Positions 24,683-34,918 of a DNA stretch of 64,000 bases are shown piece by piece. Origin of the DNA: Liriodendron chinense (Eukaryota > Streptophyta > Magnoliopsida > Magnoliales > Magnoliaceae). Position 1 is the stretch's first letter; the number at the start of each line of letters is the position of its first letter. The stretch lies in contig ML058447.1 in the NCBI GenBank assembly GCA_003013855.2, forward strand, positions 4,092,001-4,156,000. Reading direction: 5' to 3'. Both the position numbers and the translations under genes were made by a program. Below the pieces are notes generated by a model. The model searched no databases. It worked only from the letters and a program-made list of their open reading frames with translations, and had not been told where the DNA came from.

Positions 24683-26835
24683 TCACGAGGCCGTGCCCTG
24701 GTCCTCGGCCATGGCTGCACCTGGCTCCCCGACATCAGCTTCTCCGCCCTCTATAAGAGCATCATCGTCAAGAGGGCTGAGGTCCATGTCTAGGAAGAGC
24801 TTCTCGACCATAGATCGGCAGTCTTGGAAGCTGTTGTTGTAGATGTTCTGTTGAACGTACCTTCATTTTGGCAATGTTAGCTTGGGATTCCTTTAAGAGA
24901 GTTGCAAGCCTCGCCTTCTACTCCTCAACAGTCTTCAGAGCTGCCTCGCCAACGATTCTGCTTTGTTCTCCATGGACTGACCGCCATTCCTCAAACTGAG
25001 TCAGGGCCTCCTACACTGACTTAACTTCTGTCTGTGTGACCTCAAGATCCGACTGAGCAACCTTAGCCTCAGACTTAGCCATCTTCAGGGACTTCTTGAC
25101 TTCCTCGACTTTCTTCTTCCAGGAGGCACCAGCTCAATGGGCCTCCTTGATCTTCCTTGTTCGATCCACCATAACCTGGCGGACCATTATTCCTAAGGCA
25201 ACATTCTGCAAGAGAAAGACACTGACCACCAAGCGTCATGAAAATTCTCAAGGCCTTGAGGTTGGAAAAGGAGATTCACCTCTTAAAAATGACTCACACT
25301 AATGTTGTCTTCAATGAGATGGTCGGGGTCTTGCGTTGAAATAACATCAAAGTCTTCGCTGACGTATGAGCTCGCGTGCGTACGCCTTAAGGCCGTCCAA
25401 CCAGGACAGAAATCTCTCAAACAACGGGGGCATAGCCACCCTCGGGATAGACCCTGCAGTTTCTGCCCCTCCTCGAGGAGTCGTGAGCGGCCTAAAAGTA
25501 CCGGCCTGAGCTGAGGGCCATTCATCCACAATTATCACCTACTCATGAGCAGGTGGGGCTTCAGCGACTGTGAAGGGAGGAGTAGCAAAGGCCGATGGAA
25601 CTGCCCAAATCGGAGTGGGCAAGGCCGGTTGCCCAGACCCGCACATGAAGGATTAGGTAATTTGAGGCTGTCGTTGCCAGGTGTCTCCTCAACTTGTGGC
25701 CCTGTGGCCACCTTTTTCTTCGGTGGTTGGGAAGGCTGGCCCCGTTCCATGATGTCGACGGGAAGCTTTTTAACCTTAGGAGCCTTACGAGCCATCCCTG
25801 CATCAAAGGCTTCAGAATCGTCCCTAAAGCTACAAGCCTCCATCTTGATCTCACCTTTGGGGGCCAAGCCTGTGTGGTGTATGGTCTCGAGGGTAATGAA
25901 CCTTCGGCAATCCCTCTCCTCTACAGGACGCGCCCTGGTAGCCCTGATCTGGTGCACAAGCTCGGAAACAACGCCCGATTTGCTCTTCCCAGAAGTTGTA
26001 ATAAGTGACATGCATGGTTACATTAGTACGTGCTGAAGATGAATGAATCAATCAATTGGCAAAGTCAAGGAGGTTGGAAGACATCTCGACCTGGTACGGC
26101 AAACTTAGCTCGAACTCGGTACTCTAGGGGCCAATGTTCGCCTAGTGCCGCCTCCCATCCTCTGGAGGCGAAGAACCACTTCTCCTTCCATGTCTTAGTG
26201 GAGGCCGGTAATAATGGAGCTGCCTTGACTTGCCCAAGTCGAGAAGTAATATAGACCCCAATCGGGGCCTGACTTAGTTTTATAAAGGAAGAGGAGCTCG
26301 TTTGCCGAAAGCTCCTTATTCCCAACCTGCTGCCACAAGACGTAGTAGCCGAAGATACATTTTCAGGCGTTAGGGTGCAACTGGCCTGGGGACAGACTTA
26401 AATGACCCAAAACACTCTCGCACAAATGGGTGGAGAGGTAGACGAAGACCGAAAGTGAAAAAGACGGGGCAAAGCGCAACCTCCCCCCTCGGGGGCAAAC
26501 TAGGAAGCTCCCTAGGGCCAAGTATATTTCTCTCAACTCCTCAAGGTCAGCCTCAGTTACTATGGACACGATTTCATCCATTTAAAAAATAGGGGTTGTG
26601 CTCGGATCCTCATCCGCAACCACCTCAGCAAAAGTTACGGTCCTTGGAGCATCCTCCTCTTCCTCGGGGGATTGCTCCAAGGGACAGGATGTAGCCTCAT
26701 CACCTTGGATCTCTTTTCCAATTTTAGAGTCAGACTCTTCAAACTATTTTTGTACCCAGGAGTCAAAAGAAGGAACAGAGGATTCTGGATCTTCACCCAT
26801 TCTTGGAAAAGCATCAGAGTCCGATGACTCAGACA
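24683..26835 (-). pseudogene. Antisense gene of the gypsy element (PF04195-like), broken
   Basis: This gene lies on the opposite strand to gag and integrase. It begins with a Ser/Asp/Glu-rich stretch (MSESSDSDAF). A domain resembling the 'putative gypsy type transposon' family (PF04195, Transposase_28) follows, with SPGQLHPNA and, after a frameshift, TKTWKEKWFFAS. Then come a basic linker (KAPKVKKLP), a long coiled-coil region (about 24900-25200) and an acidic C-terminus with MVEKLFLDMDLSPLDDD, ending in TGA at 24683. One intron is visible: donor GTGAGT after 25298 and a CAG acceptor at 25206, 92 bp in all. Several stops and frameshifts break the frame. Function of this family is not established; extra antisense genes are known from Tat-type elements. 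The family assignment is from remembered motifs, not a search. Confidence 0.7.
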
Positions 26836-27022
26836 TAGTGAGCAATAAAGAAAGAAAGGAAAGATGAAGAGGACCAAGTAGCAGAAAACACCAGAGTTGG
26901 TGACACGAGGATTAAAGAAAATTAACCGAGGAGTCAAATGAAACTAAGTCCTAAGTAAGGAGCAGACTGGCAGAGCTCGGACGCCAAAGTTTCAGAAGGT
27001 GAATATGAGAAAGGGAAGGGAG

Positions 27023-27030
27023 TATTTATA
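27023..27030 (-). promoter_or_regulatory. TATA box for the antisense gene
   Basis: TATAAATA on the minus strand, about 190 bases before the antisense ATG (26835). Its sequence and position fit a core promoter for that gene, independent of the LTR promoter. Between here and 27470 I see only unassigned element-internal sequence. Confidence 0.55.
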
Positions 27031-27469
27031 GGTGAAACCTCCGCATCTGTACGAAGACACGTGGTGGTAAGGGATTGCGTCGATCAAAGGTGCATATCCT
27101 CAGTAGTTGACCTGCTCACGTGTCTCCCTCCCATTCGGCCATATCAGGCATGACGCCTCACTAATTCGAACCGTCACCACATGACACGACTGGGAAAGCT
27201 GAACATTAATGCGTGGTATCGACTGACAAAGTCATCGCCACACGTCACCTGCTGATTCACCCGAGCTTAAAAAGCGTTGACAGCATCGTACGAAATGATG
27301 TCATTGCTTCGAAGAACGCACTCAGTTAATGATTCTTTGGATCCCGCAATTAATGCATCGGATCTCGTTCCTCATATACCAAATTGAAAATATGATTTAA
27401 AATTTTGGGTGTCCCTACCACTGATAGATCAACTCATCCATTACATATTACTCCCCACTCCCCGGTAGC

Positions 27470-27493
27470 TCGAAGAAGGGAGTAAGGGGCAAT
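27470..27493 (+). promoter_or_regulatory. Polypurine tract of the gypsy element
   Basis: The purine-rich run 'gaagaagggagtaagggg' ends a few bases before the 3' LTR start TGTTATGG at 27494. This is the expected plus-strand priming site. Confidence 0.7.
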
Positions 27494-28105
27494 TGTTATG
27501 GGGGTTTCTTGAGTGGCCCGAGCTTAGCCAGGTTAGGGGAAAAGCACATAGGCCGAATTACTCTACATAGGCTCATGCACCAATGTCGGGTGTAAGACAA
27601 CTGAGCATAACGAGAAATAAGCCTTTAGCCTAGACCTCGGTTAGGGATAACTGAGCCTACACCCTAAAGGATTTCACAAAGTTATAGAGTTTGGCCAAAG
27701 ACCCCTGCCGCTAGGGTGAGCATATAGCTCGGCCTAAACCACCAATGGACCGACTTGGGCCACAACTGCCATAAAAGCGGGTGAGAGTCCAGGGATAAAT
27801 CCAAAGGAGGAAGATGCGTCTCCAACCATTGCCAGCGAGATCCCCACCTCCGAAAATCATGCCGCCCAATGGGTATCTCTCCCGTGATTGTAGTCATGAT
27901 CGTGGCCCACGACTGCTCTCCGATGACCTATAAATACATGGGTTCACCCCTATCCTAAGGTACGTATAATCTACCTACATCTAGCACCCTGCTATCTCCT
28001 TCAGACTTACCTGACTTAAGCATTAAAGGCTAACGGCTGGTCCCCATTTATCCCCTAGCTTCTTCTTTTTTTTGGTTAGTACATACACCCAACTGTTAGT
28101 ACACA

Positions 28106-28571
28106 GAGGTGTACAACGATCCGATCCGAGTCGAACATGGACCAGATCGGATTGTTTGGCTGCTTGAGTGGGTGTGTTCGAACAATGTTCGAATAAACAT
28201 TCGAACATGATGGCTCTGTTCGAACTCAATTTGGTCTAGCCCTAATCATGTTCGAACATGTTCGAACATATGGATTTCGAACAATTTTTACGAGTTCGAA
28301 TGAGTTCGAACAATTTCGCTTTTTTTGCTTGAAAATATTTTTTCTACTACTGAATAGTAAATATCGATTTTTTTCATTCTGTGTCCCATCATGATGTATT
28401 TGTTTTATCCACTCCGTCCATCCATTTGTACAGCTTATTTTAAGGCATTAAATAAGAAATGTGGCAGCTACAAAACTCAAATGGACCACACCATAGGAAA
28501 CAGTGAGGAGAATGATGTCCACCATTGAAACCTTCCTGGGCTCACAGTCACATTTATTTGTCATCCACCCT

Positions 28572-28656
<85 letters not shown>

Positions 28657-28683
28657 GTGTGTGTGTGCGCGCGCACACACACA

Positions 28684-28752
<69 letters not shown>

Positions 28753-28953
28753 TGAGTCGAGTCGAGTCGATCAATATTCAAGTCGAGTTTGAGTTCGAGT
28801 CGAGTCGAACAGGACTGTGTTTGAAATTGAATTGAATTTCTTTTCGAACACACCATGTGTGTTCGAACAAACTTCGAACAATAAGACTTTCTGTTCGAAC
28901 AGGGTTTTACCGAGTCGATCCAAACAGTTAAACTCAGTTCGTGTCCAGCTCTA
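28106..28953. mobile_element. hAT-like element with captured MITE half, 8-bp TSD
   Basis: The flanks AGTACACA (28098-28105 and 28954-28961) are an exact 8-bp target duplication inside the SINE tail. The ends GAGGTGTACAACG and the inverted 'cgtgtccagctcta' match the TIRs of the element at 47590-48617. The interior is rich in GTTCGAAC palindromes. From about 28380 it holds the left half of a Mutator-like MITE, followed by a microsatellite. Non-coding. Confidence 0.85.
28574..28750. repeat. Compound microsatellite (CT)n(TA)n(TG)n(CG)n(CA)n
   Basis: The dinucleotide runs follow one another without unique spacers. The central TG-CG-CA part is self-complementary. The frames that run through it (Ser-Leu, Tyr-Ile, Thr-His repeats) are not genes. 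Confidence 0.95.
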
Positions 28954-29314
28954 AGTACACACCCACCCATTCCTCTTAGCCACATGATAATGTTAGCCAC
29001 CCCCACTATAAGAATCAATGCCATGACTTTAGTGTTGAGATGAGGCTATTGTCACTCAGTCTACCACTTGAGCTATGGTCCGAGGCACCCCCTCGGTAAT
29101 GTTAGCCACCCCCACTATAAGAATCAATGCCATGACATTAGTGTTGAGATGAGGCTATCTTCACTCAGTCTACCACTTGAGCTATGGTCCCCGGCACCCC
29201 CCTTGCTTTGACCTTTCGTCTAGATCAAGACGGTTCTTTTGCAGGAAATCAGCGACATCCTTCCATCGGAGGTGAACCTATAGCCACCTCATCTATTGTC
29301 CATATTTCAGCAAC

Positions 29315-29712
29315 AACGCAGTCCATCCACTTTTCAGCTCATTTTTGGGCATGATCCAAATCTCAGGTGGACCACACCACAGGATGAACACCCACCATTA
29401 AAACTTCCTGGGGCCCACTGTAATGTTTATTTTCCATCCAACCCGTTGATAAGCTAACACAGACCGTGATGAAAGGAAAGCACAAACATCAGCTTGATCC
29501 AAAACTCTTGTGGCCCCCAGACGTTTTTAATGGTGGGTGTTCAATCACCGCTGTTTCCTGTGGTGTGGACTTTGGGCTCATAACCTAAAATGATCTGGAA
29601 AAATGGATGGACGGCATGGATAAAACACATACATCATGGTGGGGTCCACAAAGCACCCGACAGTACCGACCTCGGTACTGGAGGGCTCACTACCGAATTC
29701 GATTCCGATCGA
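29315..29712. repeat. Right part of the MITE split by the gypsy element
   Basis: The sequence resumes with 'gtccatccacttttcagctc', exactly the continuation expected after the left fragment at 21891. It ends with the inverted copy of the left terminus ('cactaccgaattcgattcc'). The pair shows that the gypsy element landed in an existing MITE. Confidence 0.75.
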
Positions 29713-30603
29713 CTCCCATCCATTTGGATTTGCATGAGGTTAGACATCTACGGAGGAAACAACGTAGGAAAACTCGGTCGATTGTCCACCTTGACTCATT
29801 CTTTTGATTTCCTACTGTAGTGATAGTTCACCATTTTGCTTGGCATGCGCTCTGACACCGTACACGTGGCAAAAACGTTGCTCAAACAAAGCCGTCCAAA
29901 TCATGAGGCCCCCATAAATTCACTGAACTCATATCTAAGCTGGATGATTGCCAGACACCTAATGGACCGTTCATATGAAAAATATACAAAGGTGCAAATT
30001 CAACAGCCCGATCGTCAGTCCAGCCATCGTGTCTTACGACTAGGATGATTTAATCAGCTTAATTTACTGTATTCCACGTGTACAATTTATGAGTCATGCA
30101 TGTGGGCCATCCCAGTCTCCCCCGAGTATCAACAACTATTTCGGAGTGTGGCCCACCCAATGGTTGGATAGATATGCGTTTGCTGCATGTAAGAGGTTAA
30201 AAAAAAAAAAAAACATTAACCAGTTGGATTAAGGGAGTGATAAACGAAAAGAGATCAGTCCATCTCGGTCAAAATTTCCTTCTACGTAGCACATGTAAGA
30301 GATCTACACCGTTCATCTACTTGTCCCAGCTGTGGGTTGGGTGTGCTGCATGCACGTACACCCACACACACACCGGTTGGGTGATCCTAGCCATTGGTAG
30401 TAGGAACTCCTCCAATCAATGTACATGGAGAATAATATCTGATTTTTCCCTTCCAAATTGGACCACTCACTGTTGTACTCATAACCATCCATTTGATAGC
30501 CGTTAATTGAATGGTTAGGATTATTTGATCAGTGTGACTTTAGAGATATGCTCCCTCCTCCTCAATGGGACCCACAATTTGGATGGCGTAGATAGCTATA
30601 TAT

Positions 30604-30605
<2 letters not shown>
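29713..30605. other. Intergenic, no gene seen
   Basis: Part of 29820-30150 resembles the element at 14282-14677 ('gtacacgtggca', 'caatttatgagt') but lacks clear TIRs. The rest is unassigned. A run of A lies at about 30198-30213. Confidence 0.4.
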
Positions 30606-30649
<44 letters not shown>

Positions 30650-30677
30650 TATGATGTATGAGATATATATATATATA
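30606..30677. repeat. Microsatellites (AG)n and (TA)n
   Basis: (AG)n at 30606-30647 and a short (TA)n at 30662-30677. They lie about 70-140 bases downstream of the VQ gene stop codon and may fall in its 3' untranslated region. Confidence 0.9.
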
Positions 30678-30745
30678 TTTCCTCTTTTGATTTACAAACT
30701 ATAGCGCATCCCACCTATAAAAATGGCAGGAACGTCCATGAAAAC

Positions 30746-31048
30746 TCAATAGGCCCACAAGCCCATCAAGTCATCCAACGGTGGCAGCTCCATCAGCATT
30801 CTCTCGAACTCTTCCAACTGCATATTCCCATGTGTGGGCGCATACGACGGCACAGTACCATTCACCTCCTTTCTTCCAACCATCGATCCCTCCTCCGTCA
30901 CCGCCACCACCGCTGCCATATTCGACTCTCTTCCCGTCAGGCTCTGAACTACAGACTTGAAGCTCATCGGATCCGTTTTCACGAATCGGGTCTCGATTAT
31001 TTTCACTTTCATCGGATTCCTTCCTCTCGTCGCTGACATCGATGCCAT
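30746..31048 (-). CDS. VQ-motif protein, VQ1/VQ10-like
   Basis: VQ proteins are small plant nuclear cofactors that bind WRKY transcription factors and tune defence and stress responses. The 100-residue product carries the motif FKSVVQSLTG at residues 30-39, a full match to the VQ core. The basic N-terminus (RGRNPMKVKIIETRFVKTD) and the C-terminal FERMLMELPPLDDL resemble the short VQ1/VQ10 subgroup of Arabidopsis. The gene has no intron, as is usual for the family. I chose the ATG at 31048 because the frame upstream offers no other ATG and a TATA box lies about 92 bases before it. The only neighbours are repeats, so it stands alone. Regulation may involve WRKY factors through the W-box cores upstream. 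The subgroup assignment is from memory of motifs. Confidence 0.92.
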   Translation of the reverse strand: MASMSATRGRNPMKVKIIETRFVKTDPMSFKSVVQSLTGRESNMAAVVAVTEEGSMVGRKEVNGTVPSYAPTHGNMQLEEFERMLMELPPLDDLMGLWAY

Positions 31049-31139
31049 TACGAAATCAAAGCAAAACACAATCCAAGAGATTTTACTTCTGTTTTCGTGA
31101 TTCGTTTTGCGTACTACAGATGCTTGGGTTTTAGAAGGT

Positions 31140-31147
31140 TTTATATA
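31140..31147 (-). promoter_or_regulatory. TATA box of the VQ gene
   Basis: TATATAAA on the minus strand, 92 bases before the ATG, placing the transcript start near 31110. Confidence 0.7.
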
Positions 31148-31192
31148 GAAAGAGAGGAGAGAAGGAGAGGCGGGAGGAAACTGTTATGGACG

Positions 31193-31335
31193 TTGACGGT
31201 TTGGAAGCCAGTGCTGGACTTTTGAAACGCTGTCAATGATGACCGAAATTGCTTGTACCCCAAAACAGCACGTGCCCATAACAAGAATAAAAAAAAAAAA
31301 AAAAAAAAAAAAAATGAAAGGTCGATTGACTTGAC
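31193..31335. promoter_or_regulatory. W-box cores upstream of the VQ gene
   Basis: TTGAC occurs at 31193-31197, 31326-31330 and 31331-31335 (the last as TTGACC), and its complement at 31232-31236. All four lie within 200 bases upstream of the TATA box. WRKY factors bind TTGAC(C/T). Functional use is inferred only. Confidence 0.4.
31289..31314. repeat. Poly-A tract (26 A)
   Basis: Uninterrupted adenine run within the VQ promoter region, between the W-box cores. Confidence 0.9.
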
Positions 31336-31416
31336 CTGGCTCGCCCAATCTGTTGGCTGCTCGGCCCCACCAAGCTGTGATCCTGATCGTTCATCTGGAA
31401 GATATGGTAGTCCTGA

Positions 31417-31855
31417 AGTTCCTGGGTCGGAAGTTATTTGGGGCCAACAGAGATGCCCATAACAAATCCACACCGTCCATCAGTTTTGCAAGACCGCAAT
31501 AGGACATGATTCTAGTAATCAGGCAGAACCAAAATTTATGTGCAAACAGCGGGGATTGAACGTACACCATTGGAAACTTTTTAGGGTCCACAAAAGCGTT
31601 GTAACAGGATGATATTTTCGCCTGCGGTTTATCTGAGTGGTAATAACCATGTGAACGGTTTGGATGGCATAGAAACAACATGGTTGGCTCCAGGAAGGTT
31701 TCAATGGTCGAAGTTTCCGTTCACACTGTTTTGTTTGGGCCTACATAAGTTTTGGATTTGCCTGATTTTTAAATATCTACCCTACTGTGGTCTTTCGAAA
31801 CTGATGGACGGAGTGGTTTTGTAATGGGCATCTCTGTGGCCACACGAACTTCCTG
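31417..31855. repeat. Mutator-like MITE with extended TIRs
   Basis: The left arm 'acagagatgcccataacaaa' then 'ccacaccgtccatc' pairs with the inverted right arm ending 'atgggcatctctgtggcc'. Outer blocks 'gaagttcct' and 'aacttcctg' also pair. Its left end lies about 275 bases upstream of the VQ TATA box. Confidence 0.65.
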
Positions 31856-32089
31856 TGGCCGGCGGCACAGGGAATCCGTGTACAGTTGCCATGTAAAGAA
31901 TCTCGCTTTCCAGGGATTTCCACAGCTCATGAGGTGTTGAGTGAAAAGCTGATTTTTTTTTTGGACCGTTGGATCTACGTCATCTTGTAGTGATGACGAG
32001 ATCCGATAAGTGTTGCTTTCTAAGGATTGACCATCTGGAGTGGTGAATTAGAGTCTAGATTAACGCGCTGTAGGCAAAGGGGCGAGAGC
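31856..32089. other. Short intergenic stretch, no gene seen
   Basis: Sequence between two MITEs; no open frame or repeat assigned. Confidence 0.4.
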
Positions 32090-32286
32090 CTGTGAAGAAG
32101 TTCCTGTAGGGAGAAGCAATATGGGGCCCAATCAGATGCCGGTGAGAAATCCACTCGGTCCATTAGTTTCCGAAGCTCACAATAGGATAAGAATCCAATA
32201 TTTGGGCAGATACAATACTCAGGTAGACCACACCACATGAAATAGAAAGGATTGAAATCCCACCATTGGAAACATTGTGAGGACAG
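32090..32286. repeat. MITE left half ending at the duplication border
   Basis: 'ggggcccaatcagatgccgg' then 'atccactcggtccatta' form a left arm. The copy stops at 32286, where duplicated sequence begins, so the border of the tandem duplication lies inside a MITE. Confidence 0.5.
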
Positions 32287-32387
32287 AGAAGTTTTGGATA
32301 AGAACAAATAAGGATGTTATGCCTGTGGGACGACGAGTTGCCCGTGACCCTCGCCTGTTGTAAGATCACATAGGCATGGATGAAGGG

Positions 32388-32610
32388 AAAAAAAAAAAAA
32401 AAAAAAATCAGCTATCCAAAATTTCTGTGGCTCCTAAGAATTTTTCAACAGTACACCTTCAGTTCACACTTTTCCTGTGATGTGGTCCGTTTAAGCTTTC
32501 AATATGATTCATTTTTGGTATACAGCCATAAAATTATCTGCTAAGATGGATGGACGGAGTGGATAAAATACTTAAATCACAGTGGGCCCCACAGAGTTTA
32601 CCGCGTACTG
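32388..32610. repeat. MITE right half in unit A
   Basis: It starts with a poly-A run (32388-32407) within 'gatgaaggg' and ends with the right arm 'ggatggacggagtggataaa'. The duplicate is at 40353-40575. Confidence 0.6.
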
Positions 32611-32920
32611 AGTTACTACTCACTACGCCGCTTTCGTGTGCCCGACAAGTGCCAACTCAGGCTATAAAGTTGCTAATCGATTGAGTTAGAAAAGCTTGGA
32701 CTAGTTTCTACAGCCGTCCATTTGTTTCATAGGCCGTAGACGACCGGACAATTTGACGAGTGGGATATTTGAGGTCCAGGTGATGGATGGCGCAGATCGT
32801 GAGACTGGGCAGTACGATTGAATATGCGGTGGCGTGTAGAGGGCATCCGCATGTGGGGTTGTTAACTAGACGCCATCTAAACAAGTCCGCATTGGTCAAG
32901 TCCCCGCCGCACGCGGGGAT

Positions 32921-33674
32921 TAGAGGTGGGCAACGATCCGGGCTGAGCTGAGTTAGCCCTAGTTTTGTTTCGTTTGTTTTTGTACCACGGCAGTTTATGG
33001 ATCGGTTTGGTTTAGGTCGGCCCGAGTTTGGTTTGCTCCAAAAATATCTGGTTCGAGCTGGGATCGGTTTGGTTGAAAATTTCGAACCGGGCCGAGCCGA
33101 GTTCAAACCGGCAAGGGCGCTTTTTTTCCTTGTTTATTTAATTAGAAAAGAATTTAAAAGGTTAGAAAAAAAAAGCATAAATGTATCTTACCATATGATG
33201 TTTAATACCTTCCAAAGGAGTGCAACTTCAAAATAGACATGTAAGAGAATTTTCCAAACAAAAAGTACACAAGCATAATTTTACAAGTGCAAGGAAACAG
33301 TGTGCATTCATGTATGTGTATTATGTATTATCCATGTCATTATGTATATGTATTATCCATGCTGTCCATCTGTTTTACATATCATTTTAGGACATGATCC
33401 CAAAATAAAATCATATCCAAAGCTCAAGTGGATCACACCACAGGAAATAGTGTGCTTATAATCTATGAGCCGAGTCAAACCAAGCTAAATCAAATCGAAC
33501 TTTGAGCCGAGCCGAGCCGGCATTGCCATAGTTTGAGCTTGGTTTGTTTTTTCAAACGAGCTTGACTCAAAGGCTTGGTTTGGTTTGAACTTCCATTCGA
33601 ACCAATCCAAGCCGAGCTTTTTTGAACCAATCCGAGCCGAGCTTTCGAGCTGGCTTGGTTTGTGCCCACCTCTA
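32921..33674. mobile_element. hAT-like element present only in unit A
   Basis: It starts TAGAGGTGGGCA and ends TGCCCACCTCTA (exact 12-bp inverted termini). Unit B lacks it, reading straight through 'cgcacgcaagggatcc' near 41350. The flanks 'gcggggat' and 'cgagggat' fit a decayed 8-bp target duplication. Inside are inverted GAGCCGAGC-rich arms and a captured MITE fragment (33300-33450). Non-coding. Confidence 0.8.
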
Positions 33675-33781
33675 CGAGGGATCTTTTTCTGTCCTACGGA
33701 GTCCGGACGCTTGCTACGGGAAAATGATATGGTATGGACGGTAGTACCGCCGGCATGGCAGGGCGACTAGAAGGGCGCGGG

Positions 33782-34902
33782 TAAGGCTGTCAACAGCCCG
33801 GGCCTAGGTAGGTATCGCCCGGATTTTGAAGTATATCGTATGGGCCCTGGCATATTCAAAATTCTGATTTTTTAGCCCCGAGCTATGCCCATTATGGCTG
33901 TATATCGAGCCGAGTAGAGTCAAGGTGGGTTAAGCTTGGCTTGACTTGTCCGTGCTATCCTCAAGTTCGAGCTCACCCTCAGGCTTAGCATTGGAGCTTG
34001 TTTTATTTGTTAAACCTTTTGAGGCGAGCTAGTAGATTGAGTCGAGGCGAGCTTATCTCAAGTTGAGTCAAGCTTGCTCTCACCTCAATTTATTATATTT
34101 TTTGCTACAAAATACAAAGTTAAAAGTCAATAACATTAAGTTTAAGAAGTCACACATATATTAGGGAGAATAATATTTCTATAGGTGGGACCGCACCATT
34201 TAAATGGGCTAGCTCTGATCGATTTTTTCATTGTCCAGGTCATACATGCATTGAATGCATACCACTAGTAACATTTTCTGAATCATAGATTAACACAATA
34301 CATGCATAACTCACCACATGAACAGATTGCCCTGATTATTGTGCGCGCAAACCATATTTATGATGAAGCCTAGCTAATGCATGGATCAGATGCACCACCT
34401 CCCTCATAAAATTGTTGGTCATACCATAGCCCCTGTTTTGTAGATGTATATGGTGTGTGGTCTCACCGTAGCACCTGTTTTGTACAGTGTGTAAAACACA
34501 CAACCACTGTGTGCTCACCATATTTTCTAATCCATCAAGTATTCTCAACAAGGAATGTTCTTACTTGAACAAAATGTTATGATTAAGAAACTCCCCTAAT
34601 GTGTGAGGGTTTTATATGTCTTAAGCTTGGACACGAATGTGTAGGGAGAGAGAGAGAGCCAAGAAATAAGAAGATTATGATAGTTTTTTTAACAAATATT
34701 TATATTAAACAAGTCGAGTCGAGGTCGAGCCAAGTCGAGTGACCCAATGATCGAACTTGACTCGATTTCTAAGTCGAGCTCCTAAATGAAGCTTGGCTTA
34801 ACTCGTCCCACTAAGTTGAGGCGAGTTTTTTCGAATCGAGTTGATCGAGTTTCTCGAGCTGACTCAGCTCATGACCAGCCTTACTGCCCATTGACACCTC
34901 TA
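33782..34902. repeat. Composite CGAG-rich hAT-like block, unit A
   Basis: The outer ends 'ggctgtcaacagccc' and the inverted 'cccattgacacctcta' enclose a second pair of GAGCCGAG/CTCGA-rich arms, suggesting one hAT-like element inside another. No clean target duplication. The duplicate is at 41460-42658. Confidence 0.5.
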
Positions 34903-34918
34903 GAGGTATCCCCAATTG

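Larger units (their letters stand above)
28077..29205 (-). mobile_element. tRNA-derived SINE, split by a hAT element
   Basis: The SINE occupies 28077-28105 and 28954-29205 on the minus strand. Its head shows a pol III A box (TAGCTCAAGTGGTAGACTG) and, about 40 bases on, a B-box-like sequence (copies at 37520 and 44811 read GGTATCGATCCC). The tail continues to an A-rich end, seen on the plus strand as 'cttctttttttt' at about 28065-28075. A 109-bp internal segment is duplicated in tandem (28988-29096 and 29097-29205), so two A boxes are present. Further copies lie at 37438-37603 and 44731-44895. Confidence 0.7.
21892..29314 (+). mobile_element. Decayed Ty3/gypsy LTR retrotransposon, Tat-like lineage
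   Basis: A 5' LTR (21892-22575), a primer-binding site, gag remnants, an integrase, an antisense gene, a polypurine tract and a 3' LTR (from 27494) follow in order. The element sits inside a MITE; the flanks 'acgcc' and 'acgca' are consistent with a 5-bp target duplication carrying one change. Only about 430 bases separate the gag start from integrase, so protease, reverse transcriptase and RNase H have been deleted. The LTRs have diverged clearly, so this is an old insertion. An antisense gene between integrase and 3' LTR is a known arrangement in the Tat lineage, which together with the integrase motifs supports the assignment. Confidence 0.85.
27494..29314 (+). repeat. 3' LTR of the gypsy element, interrupted
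   Basis: LTR sequence occupies 27494-28076 and resumes at 29206-29314, ending CAGCAACA. Between lies a SINE with nested insertions (28077-29205). The blocks on both sides match the 5' LTR in order, for example 'ggctaacggctggtccc' before and 'gccacctcatctattgtcc' after. Confidence 0.85.

Noticed and set aside
25545..26036. Plus-strand open frame of 163 codons
   Set aside because: It is the opposite-strand shadow of the antisense retroelement gene, which has the recognisable composition and motifs.
28503..28835. Long open frames of Ser-Leu, Tyr-Ile and Thr-His repeats
   Set aside because: They are translations of the compound microsatellite; similar frames at 48243-48543 and 60893-61286 have the same cause.
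28954..29205. A tRNA gene on the minus strand
   Set aside because: A and B boxes are present, but I see no acceptor stem or cloverleaf, and the sequence recurs as a dispersed SINE.
31049..31069. Upstream start for the VQ protein
   Set aside because: The codon at 31069 is GTG, not ATG.
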